Shown here in pieces: positions 51,412-59,432 of a stretch of DNA of 64,000 nucleotides; the first letter of the stretch is position 1; each line of letters opens with the position of its first letter. The notes under the pieces were generated by a model that was given only the letters and a program-made list of their open reading frames with translations, did not search any database and was not told the origin of the DNA. The translations under genes were made by a program, and so were the position numbers. Source of the DNA: Streptomyces aquilus (GTDB taxonomy: Bacteria > Actinomycetota > Actinomycetes > Streptomycetales > Streptomycetaceae); contig NZ_CP034463.1 of assembly GCF_003955715.1 (NCBI RefSeq), positions 1,178,001-1,242,000 on the forward strand, read 5' to 3'.

Positions 51412-52113
51412 ATGACAGCAGCCCGCCGCCCGCTGCCCGCCCTCCTCGCGGGGGCCGTGGTCGTGGGGATGGTCCTCTCCGCGTGGGCCCCGAAGGACCG
51501 CACCACCTGGTTCCTGGAGACCGTGTGGGTGCTGGTGGGGCTGCCGCTGATCGTGCTGACCCGGCGCCGCTTCCCGCTCACCGACCTGCTGTGCTGCCTG
51601 CTGACCGTGCACGCGGTGGTGCTGATGGTGGGCGGCCACTACACCTACGCCCAGGTGCCGCTCGGCAACTGGCTGCGCGACGAACTGGGCCTGGAGCGCA
51701 ATCCGTACGACCGGCTCGGCCACCTCATGCAGGGCTTCGTACCGGCCGTGCTGGTGCGGGAGTTGCTCAGCCGCACCTCGCCGCTGCGCGGGAGTCGTTG
51801 GCTGGCGCCGCTGACGGTGTGCGCGTGCCTCGCCTTCAGTGCCGTGTTCGAGATGCTGGAGTGGCTGGCCGCGGTGGTCGGCGGTCAGGCGGCGGACGCC
51901 TTCCTCGCGACACAGGGGGATGTGTGGGACACACAGTGGGACATGTTCTGCGCGCTCGTCGGGGCGACCGTGTCGGTGCTGGTGCTGAGCCGGGTGCACG
52001 ACCGCCGGCTCGCGAAGCTCCCGCGCCCGGACGTCACTTCGTCGTATAGCGGCGCCGCACCCACAGCGGGACGACGAACCAGCACACGAGGTACCACGCC
52101 ACTACCGCGGTGA
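51412..52113 (+). CDS. DUF2238/YjdF-like membrane protein
   Basis: The product is 233 residues with five to six hydrophobic helices. VHAVVLMVGGHYTYAQVPLGNWL and NPYDRLGHLMQGFVPAVLVRELL are conserved YjdF/DUF2238 stretches, as is QGDVWDTQWDMFCALVGA near the end. Function unknown. AAAAGGAG precedes the ATG. The homologous region appears to end around residue 205. The last 26 residues (TSSYSGAAPTAGRRTSTRGTTPLPR) are low in complexity and lie where the gene overlaps the convergent DUF6328 gene by 80 bp. Confidence 0.87.
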   Translation: MTAARRPLPALLAGAVVVGMVLSAWAPKDRTTWFLETVWVLVGLPLIVLTRRRFPLTDLLCCLLTVHAVVLMVGGHYTYAQVPLGNWLRDELGLERNPYDRLGHLMQGFVPAVLVRELLSRTSPLRGSRWLAPLTVCACLAFSAVFEMLEWLAAVVGGQAADAFLATQGDVWDTQWDMFCALVGATVSVLVLSRVHDRRLAKLPRPDVTSSYSGAAPTAGRRTSTRGTTPLPR

Positions 52114-52522
52114 CCAGCCACGGCACGAACGCGTCGTGGGTGGCGACCCGGAGGATCAGCAGCAGCGAGGAGGCGGTGGTGACGAGGAGCAGCACCAGGC
52201 CGATGAAGGTCAGCCTGGAGGCCCACTCCACCGCCCGTGGTTTGATGCGCCGCCCGGAGACCAGGCGGTGCAGCGAAACCGGCCCGATGAGGGCGCCGGT
52301 GGCGGTGGCGCCGAGGACGACCGTGACGATGTAGATGGCGTGCTCGGTGTGCCCGAGGTCGGCGTACTTCGGGGTGAACACGACGGTCAGCAGAAAGCCG
52401 AACAGGATCTGCACGCCCATCTGGGCGACGCGGATCTCCTGCATGAGCTCGCCCCACATGCGGTCGGCTCGCTCGTCCTCGGTCTCGTCACGGCCGGTAC
52501 GCCTCTCCGCTGCCTGCACCAT
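52034..52522 (-). CDS. DUF6328 family four-helix membrane protein
   Basis: The protein is about 162 residues. After a charged cytoplasmic start (RDETEDERADRMWGELMQEIRVAQMGVQ) come four hydrophobic helices in two hairpins: ILFGFLLTVVF, IYIVTVVLGATATGALIGP, LTFIGLVLLLVTTASSLLLIL and WLVTAVVAWYLVCWFVVPLW. This is the DUF6328 layout, of unknown function. The ATG at 52522 and an in-frame TTG at 52555 are both possible and neither has a strong ribosome site. The C-terminal coding end lies within the convergent YjdF-like gene. Confidence 0.82.
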   Translation of the reverse strand: MVQAAERRTGRDETEDERADRMWGELMQEIRVAQMGVQILFGFLLTVVFTPKYADLGHTEHAIYIVTVVLGATATGALIGPVSLHRLVSGRRIKPRAVEWASRLTFIGLVLLLVTTASSLLLILRVATHDAFVPWLVTAVVAWYLVCWFVVPLWVRRRYTTK

Positions 52523-52581
52523 GCGGGACGGGTAACCCGGTACCTGATCGTTCAAACAGCCGGGTCACCCGCCCCCACGGA

Positions 52582-53565
52582 CTACCAGCGGCTCTCGACC
52601 TGGTCCTTGATCCGCCGGTCGTAGATGTCCTGGATCGCGGCGAGCGTCTCGGTGGACAGCTCCGGCAGCGCGGCGGCGGCCGCGTTGGCGCGGGCCTGCT
52701 CCGGGTTGCGGGCGCCGGGGATGACGGTGGTGACGCCGGGCTGCTGGATGATCCAGCGCAGGGCGAGCTGTGCCGGGGTGTACCCCTCGGGGGCGAGCGC
52801 GGAGAACTCGGCGGCGGCCTCCACACCGGTCGCGTAGTCGACGCCGGAGAAGGTCTCGCCGACGTCGAAGGACTCGCCGTGCCGGTTGTAGGTGCGGTGG
52901 TCGTTCTCGGGGAAGACGGTGTCCTTGGTGTACTTGCCCGACAGCAGGCCGGAGGCGAGCGGCACCCGGGCGATGATGCCGACGCCCGCCTCCTGGGCGG
53001 CGGGGAGCACCTTCTGCAACGGCTTCATGCGGAACGCGTTGAAAATGATCTGCACGCTCGCCACACCCGGCCGGGCGATCGCGGTGAGGGCCTCCTCGCA
53101 GGTCTCCACGCTGACGCCGTACGCGGCGATGCGCTCCTCCGCGACGAGGGTGTCGAGCGCGTCGAAGACCTCGTCGCTCGAGTAGACGGGGGTGGGCGGG
53201 CAGTGCAGCTGCACCAGGTCGAGGCGGTCGACGCCGAGGTTGCGGCGGGAACGGTCGTTCCAGGCGCGGAAGTTGTCGAGGACGTAGTTCTGCGGGATCT
53301 GCTCGACGCGGCGGCCCATCTTCGTCGCCACGAACACATGCAGATCGGGGCGGCTGCGCAGGAACGTCGCGATGGTCTCCTCGCTGCGGCCGTCGCCGTA
53401 GACGTCGGCGGTGTCGAAGAAGGTGACTCCCGACTCCGCCGCCGCCTCCAGTACCGAAAGGGCTTCCTTGTCGTCGACGTCTCCCCAGTCGGCACCCAAC
53501 TGCCACGTGCCGAGACCGACGACGGATGCCTGCTGACCCAACCTGCCGAAAGTGCGCTCGTCCAT
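52582..53565 (-). CDS. Aldo/keto reductase
   Basis: The 327-residue (beta/alpha)8 protein starts RTFGRLGQQASVVGLGTWQLGADWG. The catalytic tetrad is visible as D and Y in FFDTADVYGDGRSEE, K in VFVATKMGRR and H in LVQLHCPPTPVYSS. NADPH contacts appear at VIPGARNPEQARANAAAA. It reduces carbonyl compounds; the substrate is unknown, and the closest groups are general-stress or oxidoreductase members. It is divergent from the cholesterol-oxidase-like gene across a region with a strong palindrome. Confidence 0.92.
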   Translation of the reverse strand: MDERTFGRLGQQASVVGLGTWQLGADWGDVDDKEALSVLEAAAESGVTFFDTADVYGDGRSEETIATFLRSRPDLHVFVATKMGRRVEQIPQNYVLDNFRAWNDRSRRNLGVDRLDLVQLHCPPTPVYSSDEVFDALDTLVAEERIAAYGVSVETCEEALTAIARPGVASVQIIFNAFRMKPLQKVLPAAQEAGVGIIARVPLASGLLSGKYTKDTVFPENDHRTYNRHGESFDVGETFSGVDYATGVEAAAEFSALAPEGYTPAQLALRWIIQQPGVTTVIPGARNPEQARANAAAAALPELSTETLAAIQDIYDRRIKDQVESRW

Positions 53566-53633
53566 GGCGTCAGTCTGTCATCCGTCACGGCCGTGCGCGG
53601 AACGGGCTCCTCCGGGACGCCGTCCGTGCATGT

Positions 53634-53651
53634 TTCACTCACTTGAGTGAA
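53634..53651. promoter_or_regulatory. 18-bp palindromic operator in the divergent AKR/flavo-oxidase region
   Basis: TTCACTCA-CT-TGAGTGAA has perfect 8-bp arms with a two-base centre. It sits 69 bp from the aldo/keto reductase start and 52 bp from the flavo-oxidase start, so it could control either or both. Length and symmetry suit a TetR-type repressor. It differs from the twin operators at 57.46-57.50 kb, so the TetR protein encoded at 55.4 kb is not its obvious binder. Confidence 0.65.
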
Positions 53652-53702
53652 CGGCTTCGACGGGCAAGCGCTCTCTGTCGACCGAGTGCCTAGCTTGAGC
53701 CC

Positions 53703-55382
53703 GTGACGGACTCATGGACCCGCAGGAGCTTTCTCCTCAGCGCAGCCGCCCTGACCCTGCTGCCGGCCGATCCGGCGGAGGCCGCGGCGGAACTGCCGGA
53801 CTTCCCCGCCGACGTCGGCCTCTACCGCACGGCGTACCGGAACTGGGTCGGCGAGATCACCGCGACCGGCCTGTGGGCCTGCGCCCCGGCCGACGGCGAG
53901 CAGGTCGTCGCCGTCGTCAACTGGGCCTGGCGCCACGGCTGGAGAGTGCGCGGCCGGGGTTCCTCGCACGGCTGGTCCCCGCTGACCGTCACGCAGGACA
54001 CGCCGTCGGACGCCCCCGTCCTCCTCGTGGACACCGCCACCCATCTGACCGGCCTGGCCCTGGAGTCGTCGCACGCCGTACGGGCCGGTACCGGCGTCAC
54101 CCTGGAGGCCCTGCTCACCTTCCTGGAGGGGCACGGTCTCGGGGTCACCGCCGCCCCCGCGCCCGGCGATCTCACGCTGGGCGGCGCCCTGGCGATCGAC
54201 GCGCACGGCACCGCCGTACCGGCGCGGGGCGAGCAGCGGCTGCCGGGGCAGACGTACGGCTCGCTCAGCAATCGGGTGCTGTCGGTGACGGCGGTGGTGT
54301 GGGACGCCGGAAGCGGCGCCTATGTGCTGCGGACCTTCGCACGCGACGAGGCTGACGCCGCCGTGCTGCTGACCCACCTCGGGCGGGCCCTCGTCACCGA
54401 AGTGGTGCTGCGCGTCGGCGCGAACAGCAACCTGCGCTGTGTGAGCCGTACGGACATCCCGGCCGCCGAACTCTTCGCCGCGCCCGGCGGGGACGGGCGC
54501 ACCCTCGCGAGCTATCTCGACAAGGCGGGGCGGGTGGAGGCGATCTGGTTCGCGTTCACGGAGTTCCCGTGGCTGAAGGTGTGGAGCGTCGAGCCGGCGA
54601 AGCCGCTCACCTCGCGCCGGGTGACGTCGCCGTACAACTACCCGTTCTCCGACAACGTCCCGACGCTGGTGGCGGACATCGCCGGGCGGATGGTGTCGGA
54701 CGCGGCCTGGTATCTGGCGCCGGTGCTGGGGAACGCGCAGTACGACGCGGCCGCGCTCGGTCTGGTGGCGACGCTGTCGGCCGACCTCTGGGGGCCGTCG
54801 AAGAACACCCTGCTGTATCTGAAGCCGACCACGCTGCGCGTCAGCGCCAACGGCTATGCGGTGCTCACCCGGCGGGACCGGGTGCAGCGGGTCGTCGCCG
54901 AGTTCACCGCCTTCTACCGGGAGCGGCTTGCCGTGTACTCCGCGCTCGGCCGGTTCCCGGTCAACGGCTCGGTGGAGATCCGGGTGACGGGCCTCGACGA
55001 CCCGGCGGACGCCGAACTCGTGGGCGCCCGGGCTCCGTTGCTGTCCGCGCTGCGGCCCGACGCCGCCCGTCCGGAGTGGGACACGGCCGTCTGGCTGGAC
55101 ATCCTGACGCTGCCGGGGACGCCGTACGCGGAGAAGTTCCTGCGGGAGATCGAGCGGTTCCTGCTGGACCGCCACGACGGCACGGACTCCCTCACCCGGG
55201 TGGAGTGGTCCAAGGGGTGGGCCTACACCGAGGACGCGGTGTGGGAGGACGAGGAGGTGCTGGGCACGGTGGTGCCGGGGTCGCTCGGGGACGGCGCGTG
55301 GGGGCAGGCGGCCGGGATCCTGGACCGGCTCGATCCGCATCGCGTGTTCGGGAACGCCTTCCTGGACCGGTTGTTCGGCTAG
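53703..55382 (+). CDS. Tat-exported FAD-linked oxidase, cholesterol-oxidase (type II)-like
   Basis: The product is 559 residues. The twin-arginine signal TRRSFLLSAAALTLL is followed by cleavage near AEAAAE. The FAD domain is of the vanillyl-alcohol-oxidase type: RVRGRGSSHGWSPLTV includes the histidine that binds FAD covalently in Brevibacterium type-II cholesterol oxidase, and VTAAPAPGDLTLGGALAIDAHGT is the pyrophosphate loop. The substrate-binding domain follows, with a C-terminal FAD-contact end (LDPHRVFGNAFLDRLFG). It would oxidise a sterol or other hydrophobic alcohol outside the cell. TAGCTT (53691-53696) six bases before the GTG suggests a leaderless transcript. Its stop shares CTAG with the convergent TetR stop. 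Confidence 0.88.
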   Translation: MTDSWTRRSFLLSAAALTLLPADPAEAAAELPDFPADVGLYRTAYRNWVGEITATGLWACAPADGEQVVAVVNWAWRHGWRVRGRGSSHGWSPLTVTQDTPSDAPVLLVDTATHLTGLALESSHAVRAGTGVTLEALLTFLEGHGLGVTAAPAPGDLTLGGALAIDAHGTAVPARGEQRLPGQTYGSLSNRVLSVTAVVWDAGSGAYVLRTFARDEADAAVLLTHLGRALVTEVVLRVGANSNLRCVSRTDIPAAELFAAPGGDGRTLASYLDKAGRVEAIWFAFTEFPWLKVWSVEPAKPLTSRRVTSPYNYPFSDNVPTLVADIAGRMVSDAAWYLAPVLGNAQYDAAALGLVATLSADLWGPSKNTLLYLKPTTLRVSANGYAVLTRRDRVQRVVAEFTAFYRERLAVYSALGRFPVNGSVEIRVTGLDDPADAELVGARAPLLSALRPDAARPEWDTAVWLDILTLPGTPYAEKFLREIERFLLDRHDGTDSLTRVEWSKGWAYTEDAVWEDEEVLGTVVPGSLGDGAWGQAAGILDRLDPHRVFGNAFLDRLFG

Positions 55383-55978
55383 CGGGCCGGAGGCGTCAAC
55401 TGGGCCTGCACCAGAGGGGCGTAGCGGTCGACGATGTCGTCGATCGCGCTCGCCCGCAGGTGCGGGACGCGGGCGACGCCGTACATGGCGCCCAGGCCCA
55501 CCAGGGTGCCGACGGCCAGCTCGGCGCGCAGGCCGGCGTCGGGGCCGGTGAGGCGGTCGGCGAGCTGTTCGGTCACCTGGGTGCGGAAGTTGGCGCGCAG
55601 GATGTCGCCCAGTTCGCCGTGCAAAGGCGCGAACGCGATCCGCAGCAGGGGGTCGAGGCCGCGTTGGCTCTGGCTCTCCAGGACGTGCCGCACCATGTGC
55701 CGGCCGAGTTCGGGCAGCGGGGCGTCGAGCAACGCCTCCGCGTCGGCCTCGAAGGACATGACGCGGGCGAAGAGGGTGCCCTTGTTGCCGAAGTACTTGA
55801 GGATCAGCGGCGGGCTGACTCCGGCGCGTTCGGCGACGTCCTTGAGGGTGATGTCGGCGTGGGCATGCCGGGTCAGGAGGTAGCGGGCCGACTTGAGGAT
55901 CGCCGCCTTGGTGGCCTCGGCGTCCCGACGTGCGGGGGTCTCGCCGGAGGCGGTGGGTGAAGTGCTCACGGTTCTCAT
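55379..55978 (-). CDS. TetR-family repressor of the adjacent MFS efflux operon
   Basis: The product is 199 residues. The HTH lies at about 22-68: TKAAILKSARYLLTRHAHADITLKDVAERAGVSPPLILKYFGNKGTLFARV. The ligand domain includes LADRLTGPDAGLRAELAVGTLVGLGAMYGVARVP, a common pattern among drug-efflux regulators. Its ATG overlaps the MFS stop (ATGA), so repressor and transporter are translated together. The twin palindromes at 57460-57501 upstream of the transporter are the likely binding site, which gives feedback control. Confidence 0.92.
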   Translation of the reverse strand: MRTVSTSPTASGETPARRDAEATKAAILKSARYLLTRHAHADITLKDVAERAGVSPPLILKYFGNKGTLFARVMSFEADAEALLDAPLPELGRHMVRHVLESQSQRGLDPLLRIAFAPLHGELGDILRANFRTQVTEQLADRLTGPDAGLRAELAVGTLVGLGAMYGVARVPHLRASAIDDIVDRYAPLVQAQLTPPAR

Positions 55979-57432
55979 GCTCCCTCCATCACCTCCTCCT
56001 GGCGGGGTCCCCGGGCTCGCCGCGTGCCGCCCGTCCCGGGATCGCCGGGGATGCAGAGCGCGACGGCGCTGCCCGCCAGGGCGATGGCGCCCGCGATGCC
56101 GAAGGCCAGCAGATAGCCGTCCAGGGTGGGCACCGGGAGCCCGCCCACCGGGCTGGTGTGCCGGACCAGCACCGCGGCGACGGCGGCGCTCGACACGGCC
56201 TGGCCGATCGTGCGCATGAGGACGTTGACGCCGTTGGCGGACGCGGTCTGTCCGGCCGGGACGGCCTGCAGGATCAGCGTCGGCAGCGCCGAGTACGCCA
56301 GGGTGGTACCGGTGCCCACGACCGCCGCGCCCACCATGATCATCCACAGGTCGCGGCTGTCGGCGATCCGTACCGCGTACCCCGCCGCGATGACCGCGGC
56401 GCCCAGCGCCAGCGTGACACGCGGGCCGCGGGCGGCCGAGATCCGGGCGGAGAGGGGCGAGAACAGCAACATGATGAAGCCGCCCGGCAGCAGCACCAGA
56501 CCGGTCTGCACGATCGACAGGCCGAGCCCGTAACCGGTGGCCTCGGGCGCCTGCACCAGCTGGGCCGTGACGAGCGAGTTGGCGTAGAACGCGAACCCGG
56601 TCAGCAGCGCGGCGACGTGCGACAGCCCGACGCGCGGCCGGGACACCAACCGCAGGTCGACCAGCGGCCGTTCGGCCCGCAGCTGCTGCCACCACCACAG
56701 GGCGAGGACGGCGACGGCGGCCGCGAAGAGCCCGACGATCCGCGCACTCCCCCACCCCCACTGCCCGCCCTGCGACACCCCGAGCAGCAGACACACCAGG
56801 CCGGTGGCCAGCCCCAGCGTGCCCGGCACGTCGAACCGGCCCGGCTCGCGCACCGGCGACTCCCGCACCGCCCACCCCACCGCTCCGACACCCACGGCGC
56901 CGAGGACCGCGGTCACCCAGAACATGACGTGCCAGTTCGCGTACTGCACGATCACCGCCGCGAGCGGCAACCCGAGCGCCGCACCGATGCCGACGGTCGA
57001 GCTCATCAGCGCGACGGCGCTCCCCCGGCGCGCCGGCGGGAGTTCGTCGCGCAGGATGCTGATGGACAGCGGCACGACGGCGGAGGCGGCGCCGGACAGG
57101 GCGCGGGCGGCGATGAGCACCCGGATGTCGGAGGACAGGGCGCACAGCACAGAACCGACGGCCATCAGGGTGAGCGCCGCCATGAGAACCCGGCGTTTGC
57201 CGTACATGTCCCCGGCTCGGCCGAGGACCGGGGTGAGGACGGCTCCTGCGAGCAGGGTCGCGGTGACCATCCAGGAGACGGTGCCGGGCGAGGCCCCGGT
57301 CAGCCGCGGCAGGTCCGGCAGCAGCGGGACGACCACGGTCTGCATGACGGCCATGAGGATGCCGCCGTAGGCCAGCACCGGGACCGTCAGCCGGTCCCGG
57401 AGCGGGCGGGGTATCGGGGCGGGTGCGTCCAT
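55975..57432 (-). CDS. MFS drug exporter, DHA2 (14-helix) type
   Basis: The product is 485 residues with about fourteen hydrophobic helices. VLTPVLGRAGDMYGKRRVLM is MFS motif A, AARALSGAASAVVPLSISILRDELPPARRGSA is motif B with its arginine, and VGIGAALGLPLAAVIVQYANWHVMFWV is motif C, diagnostic of drug/H+ antiporters. It would expel toxic compounds. The ATG at 57432 has GGAG 5 nt upstream; GTG at 57438 overlaps that site. It heads a two-gene leftward operon with its TetR repressor, and its promoter is covered by two operators. Confidence 0.92.
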   Translation of the reverse strand: MDAPAPIPRPLRDRLTVPVLAYGGILMAVMQTVVVPLLPDLPRLTGASPGTVSWMVTATLLAGAVLTPVLGRAGDMYGKRRVLMAALTLMAVGSVLCALSSDIRVLIAARALSGAASAVVPLSISILRDELPPARRGSAVALMSSTVGIGAALGLPLAAVIVQYANWHVMFWVTAVLGAVGVGAVGWAVRESPVREPGRFDVPGTLGLATGLVCLLLGVSQGGQWGWGSARIVGLFAAAVAVLALWWWQQLRAERPLVDLRLVSRPRVGLSHVAALLTGFAFYANSLVTAQLVQAPEATGYGLGLSIVQTGLVLLPGGFIMLLFSPLSARISAARGPRVTLALGAAVIAAGYAVRIADSRDLWMIMVGAAVVGTGTTLAYSALPTLILQAVPAGQTASANGVNVLMRTIGQAVSSAAVAAVLVRHTSPVGGLPVPTLDGYLLAFGIAGAIALAGSAVALCIPGDPGTGGTRRARGPRQEEVMEGA

Positions 57433-57459
57433 CAGCACTCCAGCAGGACATGAAAAAAA

Positions 57460-57501
57460 GGTGAATGGCTATTCACCATAGAGGGTGAATAGCCATTCAC
57501 C
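57460..57501 (-). promoter_or_regulatory. Twin palindromic operators overlapping the MFS-TetR promoter
   Basis: GGTGAATGGCTATTCACC (57460-57477) and GGTGAATAGCCATTCACC (57484-57501) are each palindromic with 7-bp arms, and are exact reverse complements of one another with a six-base spacer. Read leftward, TTGGTG-N17-TATGGT forms the promoter of the MFS gene, with one operator over the -35/spacer and the other over the -10/start. This is a classic repression layout. Confidence 0.85.
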
Positions 57502-57523
57502 AAGCGATGATTCCGGCGATCAT

Positions 57524-58738
57524 TCAGTCCTTGCGGGACTCCAGCGCCCGGGCGTGCACGTTGCGCGCGATCTTCGGTCCCAGCCAGCGCTTGAAGCGGC
57601 GCAGCACCTCCAGCTGCCCGGCGGCCCGGTCGATGCGGTAGTACAGCTGGGGCGGGACGTACGGCAGCAGCGGGGAGTGGCGCTGGCCGAGCAGGGCGAA
57701 CATCTGCTGCGGGGGCAGGCCGATGTAGCGCGGGAGGTTCTCGTACCACTGGGCGCTGTAGCGGGCGGCGCTCTGGACGGAGAGCAGCTCCGCCTTGCGC
57801 TGCCGCTCGTACCGGGCGAGGGCCTCGGGGAGTTCGGCGTGCTCGCGCAGCGCCTCCGCCAGGGCCATGGCGTCCTCCAGGGCGAGGGTCGTCCCGGCGC
57901 CGATGGAGTAGTGCGTGGTGTGGGCGGCGTCGCCCATCAGGACGAGGTTGCCGTGCGACCAGGTGCGGTTGGTCAGCGTGCGGAAGTTCAGCCACTGGGC
58001 GCTGCCGTCGGACGAGGAGCGGCCGATGAGGGCGTGCCCGTCCAGGATGCCGGCGAAGAGCTTCTCCAGGAGGGCCAGGCCCTCGCCCTCGTCGGCCCGG
58101 TCGAGGCCGAGGCCGGTCCAGGTCTCGGGGGCGCATTCGATGACGCAGGTGCTGCGGTCGGGGCCGAAGCCGTAGCCGTAGCACCAGATCCAGCCGTGGT
58201 CGGTCTCGACGAAGGCGAAGGTGAAGGCGTCGAAGACCTTGGTGGTGCCGAGCCAGATGTAGTGGTTGCGGCCCGCCCTGACCTCGCTGCCGAAGTGCGC
58301 GGCGTGCGCGGTCCGCAGGGCGCTGTGGACGCCGTCGCCGGCGACGACCAGGTCGGCGTCGGGCAGGTTCTCCGGGGTGATGCCGTGCTCGAACTCCAGG
58401 CGGACGTCGAGCGAGCGGGCGCGGGCGGCGAGGAGTTCCAGGAGGCGGTGGCGGCCGATGCCGTGGCCCTCGTCGCCGTCCTGGCGGGTCGCGAGGTCCC
58501 GGACATGGGCGACGCCGTGGTTCCAGCGGACGGAGTGTTCCTCGACGGCACGAGCCGACTCGGGGTCGCGCGCGTGCAGCTTGTCGAGCAGTCCGCGCCA
58601 GTAGGTGACGCCCCAGCCGTACGTCGAACCCTCGGGGTTGCGTTCGTAGACGGTGACGTCGTGGGACGGGTCCTGCAGTTTGAGCAGGATCGACAGATAC
58701 AGGCCGGCGGGCCCGCCGCCGACACAGGCGACCTTCAC
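57524..58738 (-). CDS. FAD-dependent monooxygenase (aromatic hydroxylase type)
   Basis: The product is about 404 residues. VACVGGGPAGLYLSILLKLQDPSHDVTVYERN is the FAD Rossmann site, PDADLVVAGDGVHSALRT the DG motif and NLVLMGDAAHTTHYSIGAGTTLALEDAMAL the GD motif: the three fingerprints of class-A flavin hydroxylases. The N-terminal pattern and size recall VioD- and anthraniloyl-CoA-monooxygenase-type enzymes. The substrate is probably an aromatic ring. GTG at 58738 is favoured over 58744 because AGGGG then has workable spacing. The MFS-TetR operon follows in the same direction after the twin operators. Confidence 0.86.
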   Translation of the reverse strand: MKVACVGGGPAGLYLSILLKLQDPSHDVTVYERNPEGSTYGWGVTYWRGLLDKLHARDPESARAVEEHSVRWNHGVAHVRDLATRQDGDEGHGIGRHRLLELLAARARSLDVRLEFEHGITPENLPDADLVVAGDGVHSALRTAHAAHFGSEVRAGRNHYIWLGTTKVFDAFTFAFVETDHGWIWCYGYGFGPDRSTCVIECAPETWTGLGLDRADEGEGLALLEKLFAGILDGHALIGRSSSDGSAQWLNFRTLTNRTWSHGNLVLMGDAAHTTHYSIGAGTTLALEDAMALAEALREHAELPEALARYERQRKAELLSVQSAARYSAQWYENLPRYIGLPPQQMFALLGQRHSPLLPYVPPQLYYRIDRAAGQLEVLRRFKRWLGPKIARNVHARALESRKD

Positions 58739-59050
58739 GCGCACCCCTGGGGATCACTCAGAGCGGTCATTTGACGACGCAGGGTAGCAGGGCTTTGCGT
58801 CAGCTTCCGCGGGTGAGGCAGGTCACCGGCGAGGCGTCACCCAGGGAAAGACCACCTGACGGACGGCTCCACGCGGCGGAATTTCCCCTTCCAAGCCTCC
58901 GCCCCCGCACTTCACAGCAAGATCATCTTCGTTCAAACTTGCACCAGATATCGGGAATTGTCCGGATCGCAGCCAACCGGTCGCAGCCGCCTCTTCGGCA
59001 CCGATAGGCATACGGGGTCATCCGACGCACCACCCGAAAGGACCGACCCC
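58739..59050. other. Gene-free 312-bp region between the monooxygenase and melC1
   Basis: No credible gene was found. It carries the divergent promoters of the leftward monooxygenase and rightward melC operon. Near the monooxygenase end, GACGCA and TGCGTC form a 6-bp inverted repeat (about 58774-58797). The middle (about 58918-58970) is relatively AT-rich (GATCATCTTCGTTCAAAC, AGATATCGGGAATTG) and is the best place for a melC activator site. No clear -35/-10 pair was picked. Confidence 0.5.
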
Positions 59051-59401
59051 GTGCCCGAACTGACCCGGCGTCACGCCCTCGCCGCCGCGGCCGCCGTCGC
59101 CGCCACGGCCGCCGTCACCCCGCCGGCCTCCGCCCATGACCACCACTCCCCCGACACCTTCGACGAGGTCTACAAGGGCCGCCGGATACAGGGCCGGCCC
59201 GCCTCGGGAGGCGGTCACCACCACGGCGCCGGATACGCCGTGTTCATCGACGGGGTGGAACTGCATGTGATGCGCAACGCCGACGGCAGCTGGATCAGCG
59301 TCGTCAGCCACTACGACCCGGTGCCGACCCCGAAGGCCGCCGCACGCGCCGCGGTCGACGAGTTGCAGGGCGCGCAGCTTCTCCCGTTCCCGGCCAACTG
59401 A
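59051..59401 (+). CDS. melC1: Tyrosinase cofactor/copper chaperone MelC1
   Basis: The product is 116 residues. A Tat signal ([19 protein letters not shown], ending near ASAHDHH) precedes the MelC1 domain: [58 protein letters not shown]. The histidine-rich segments and the exposed tyrosine region fit its role of delivering copper to MelC2 and carrying it out through the Tat system. AAGGA lies 8 nt before the GTG. melC2 starts 31 bp downstream, so the two form one operon. Confidence 0.95.
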   Translation: MPELTRRHALAAAAAVAATAAVTPPASAHDHHSPDTFDEVYKGRRIQGRPASGGGHHHGAGYAVFIDGVELHVMRNADGSWISVVSHYDPVPTPKAAARAAVDELQGAQLLPFPAN

Positions 59402-59432
59402 CCTTCTCCGTAACCGTTTTGGAGCACCGCAC

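Noticed and set aside
58774..58797. Riboswitch in the monooxygenase leader
   Set aside because: Only a 6-bp inverted repeat is visible; no known aptamer core was recognised.
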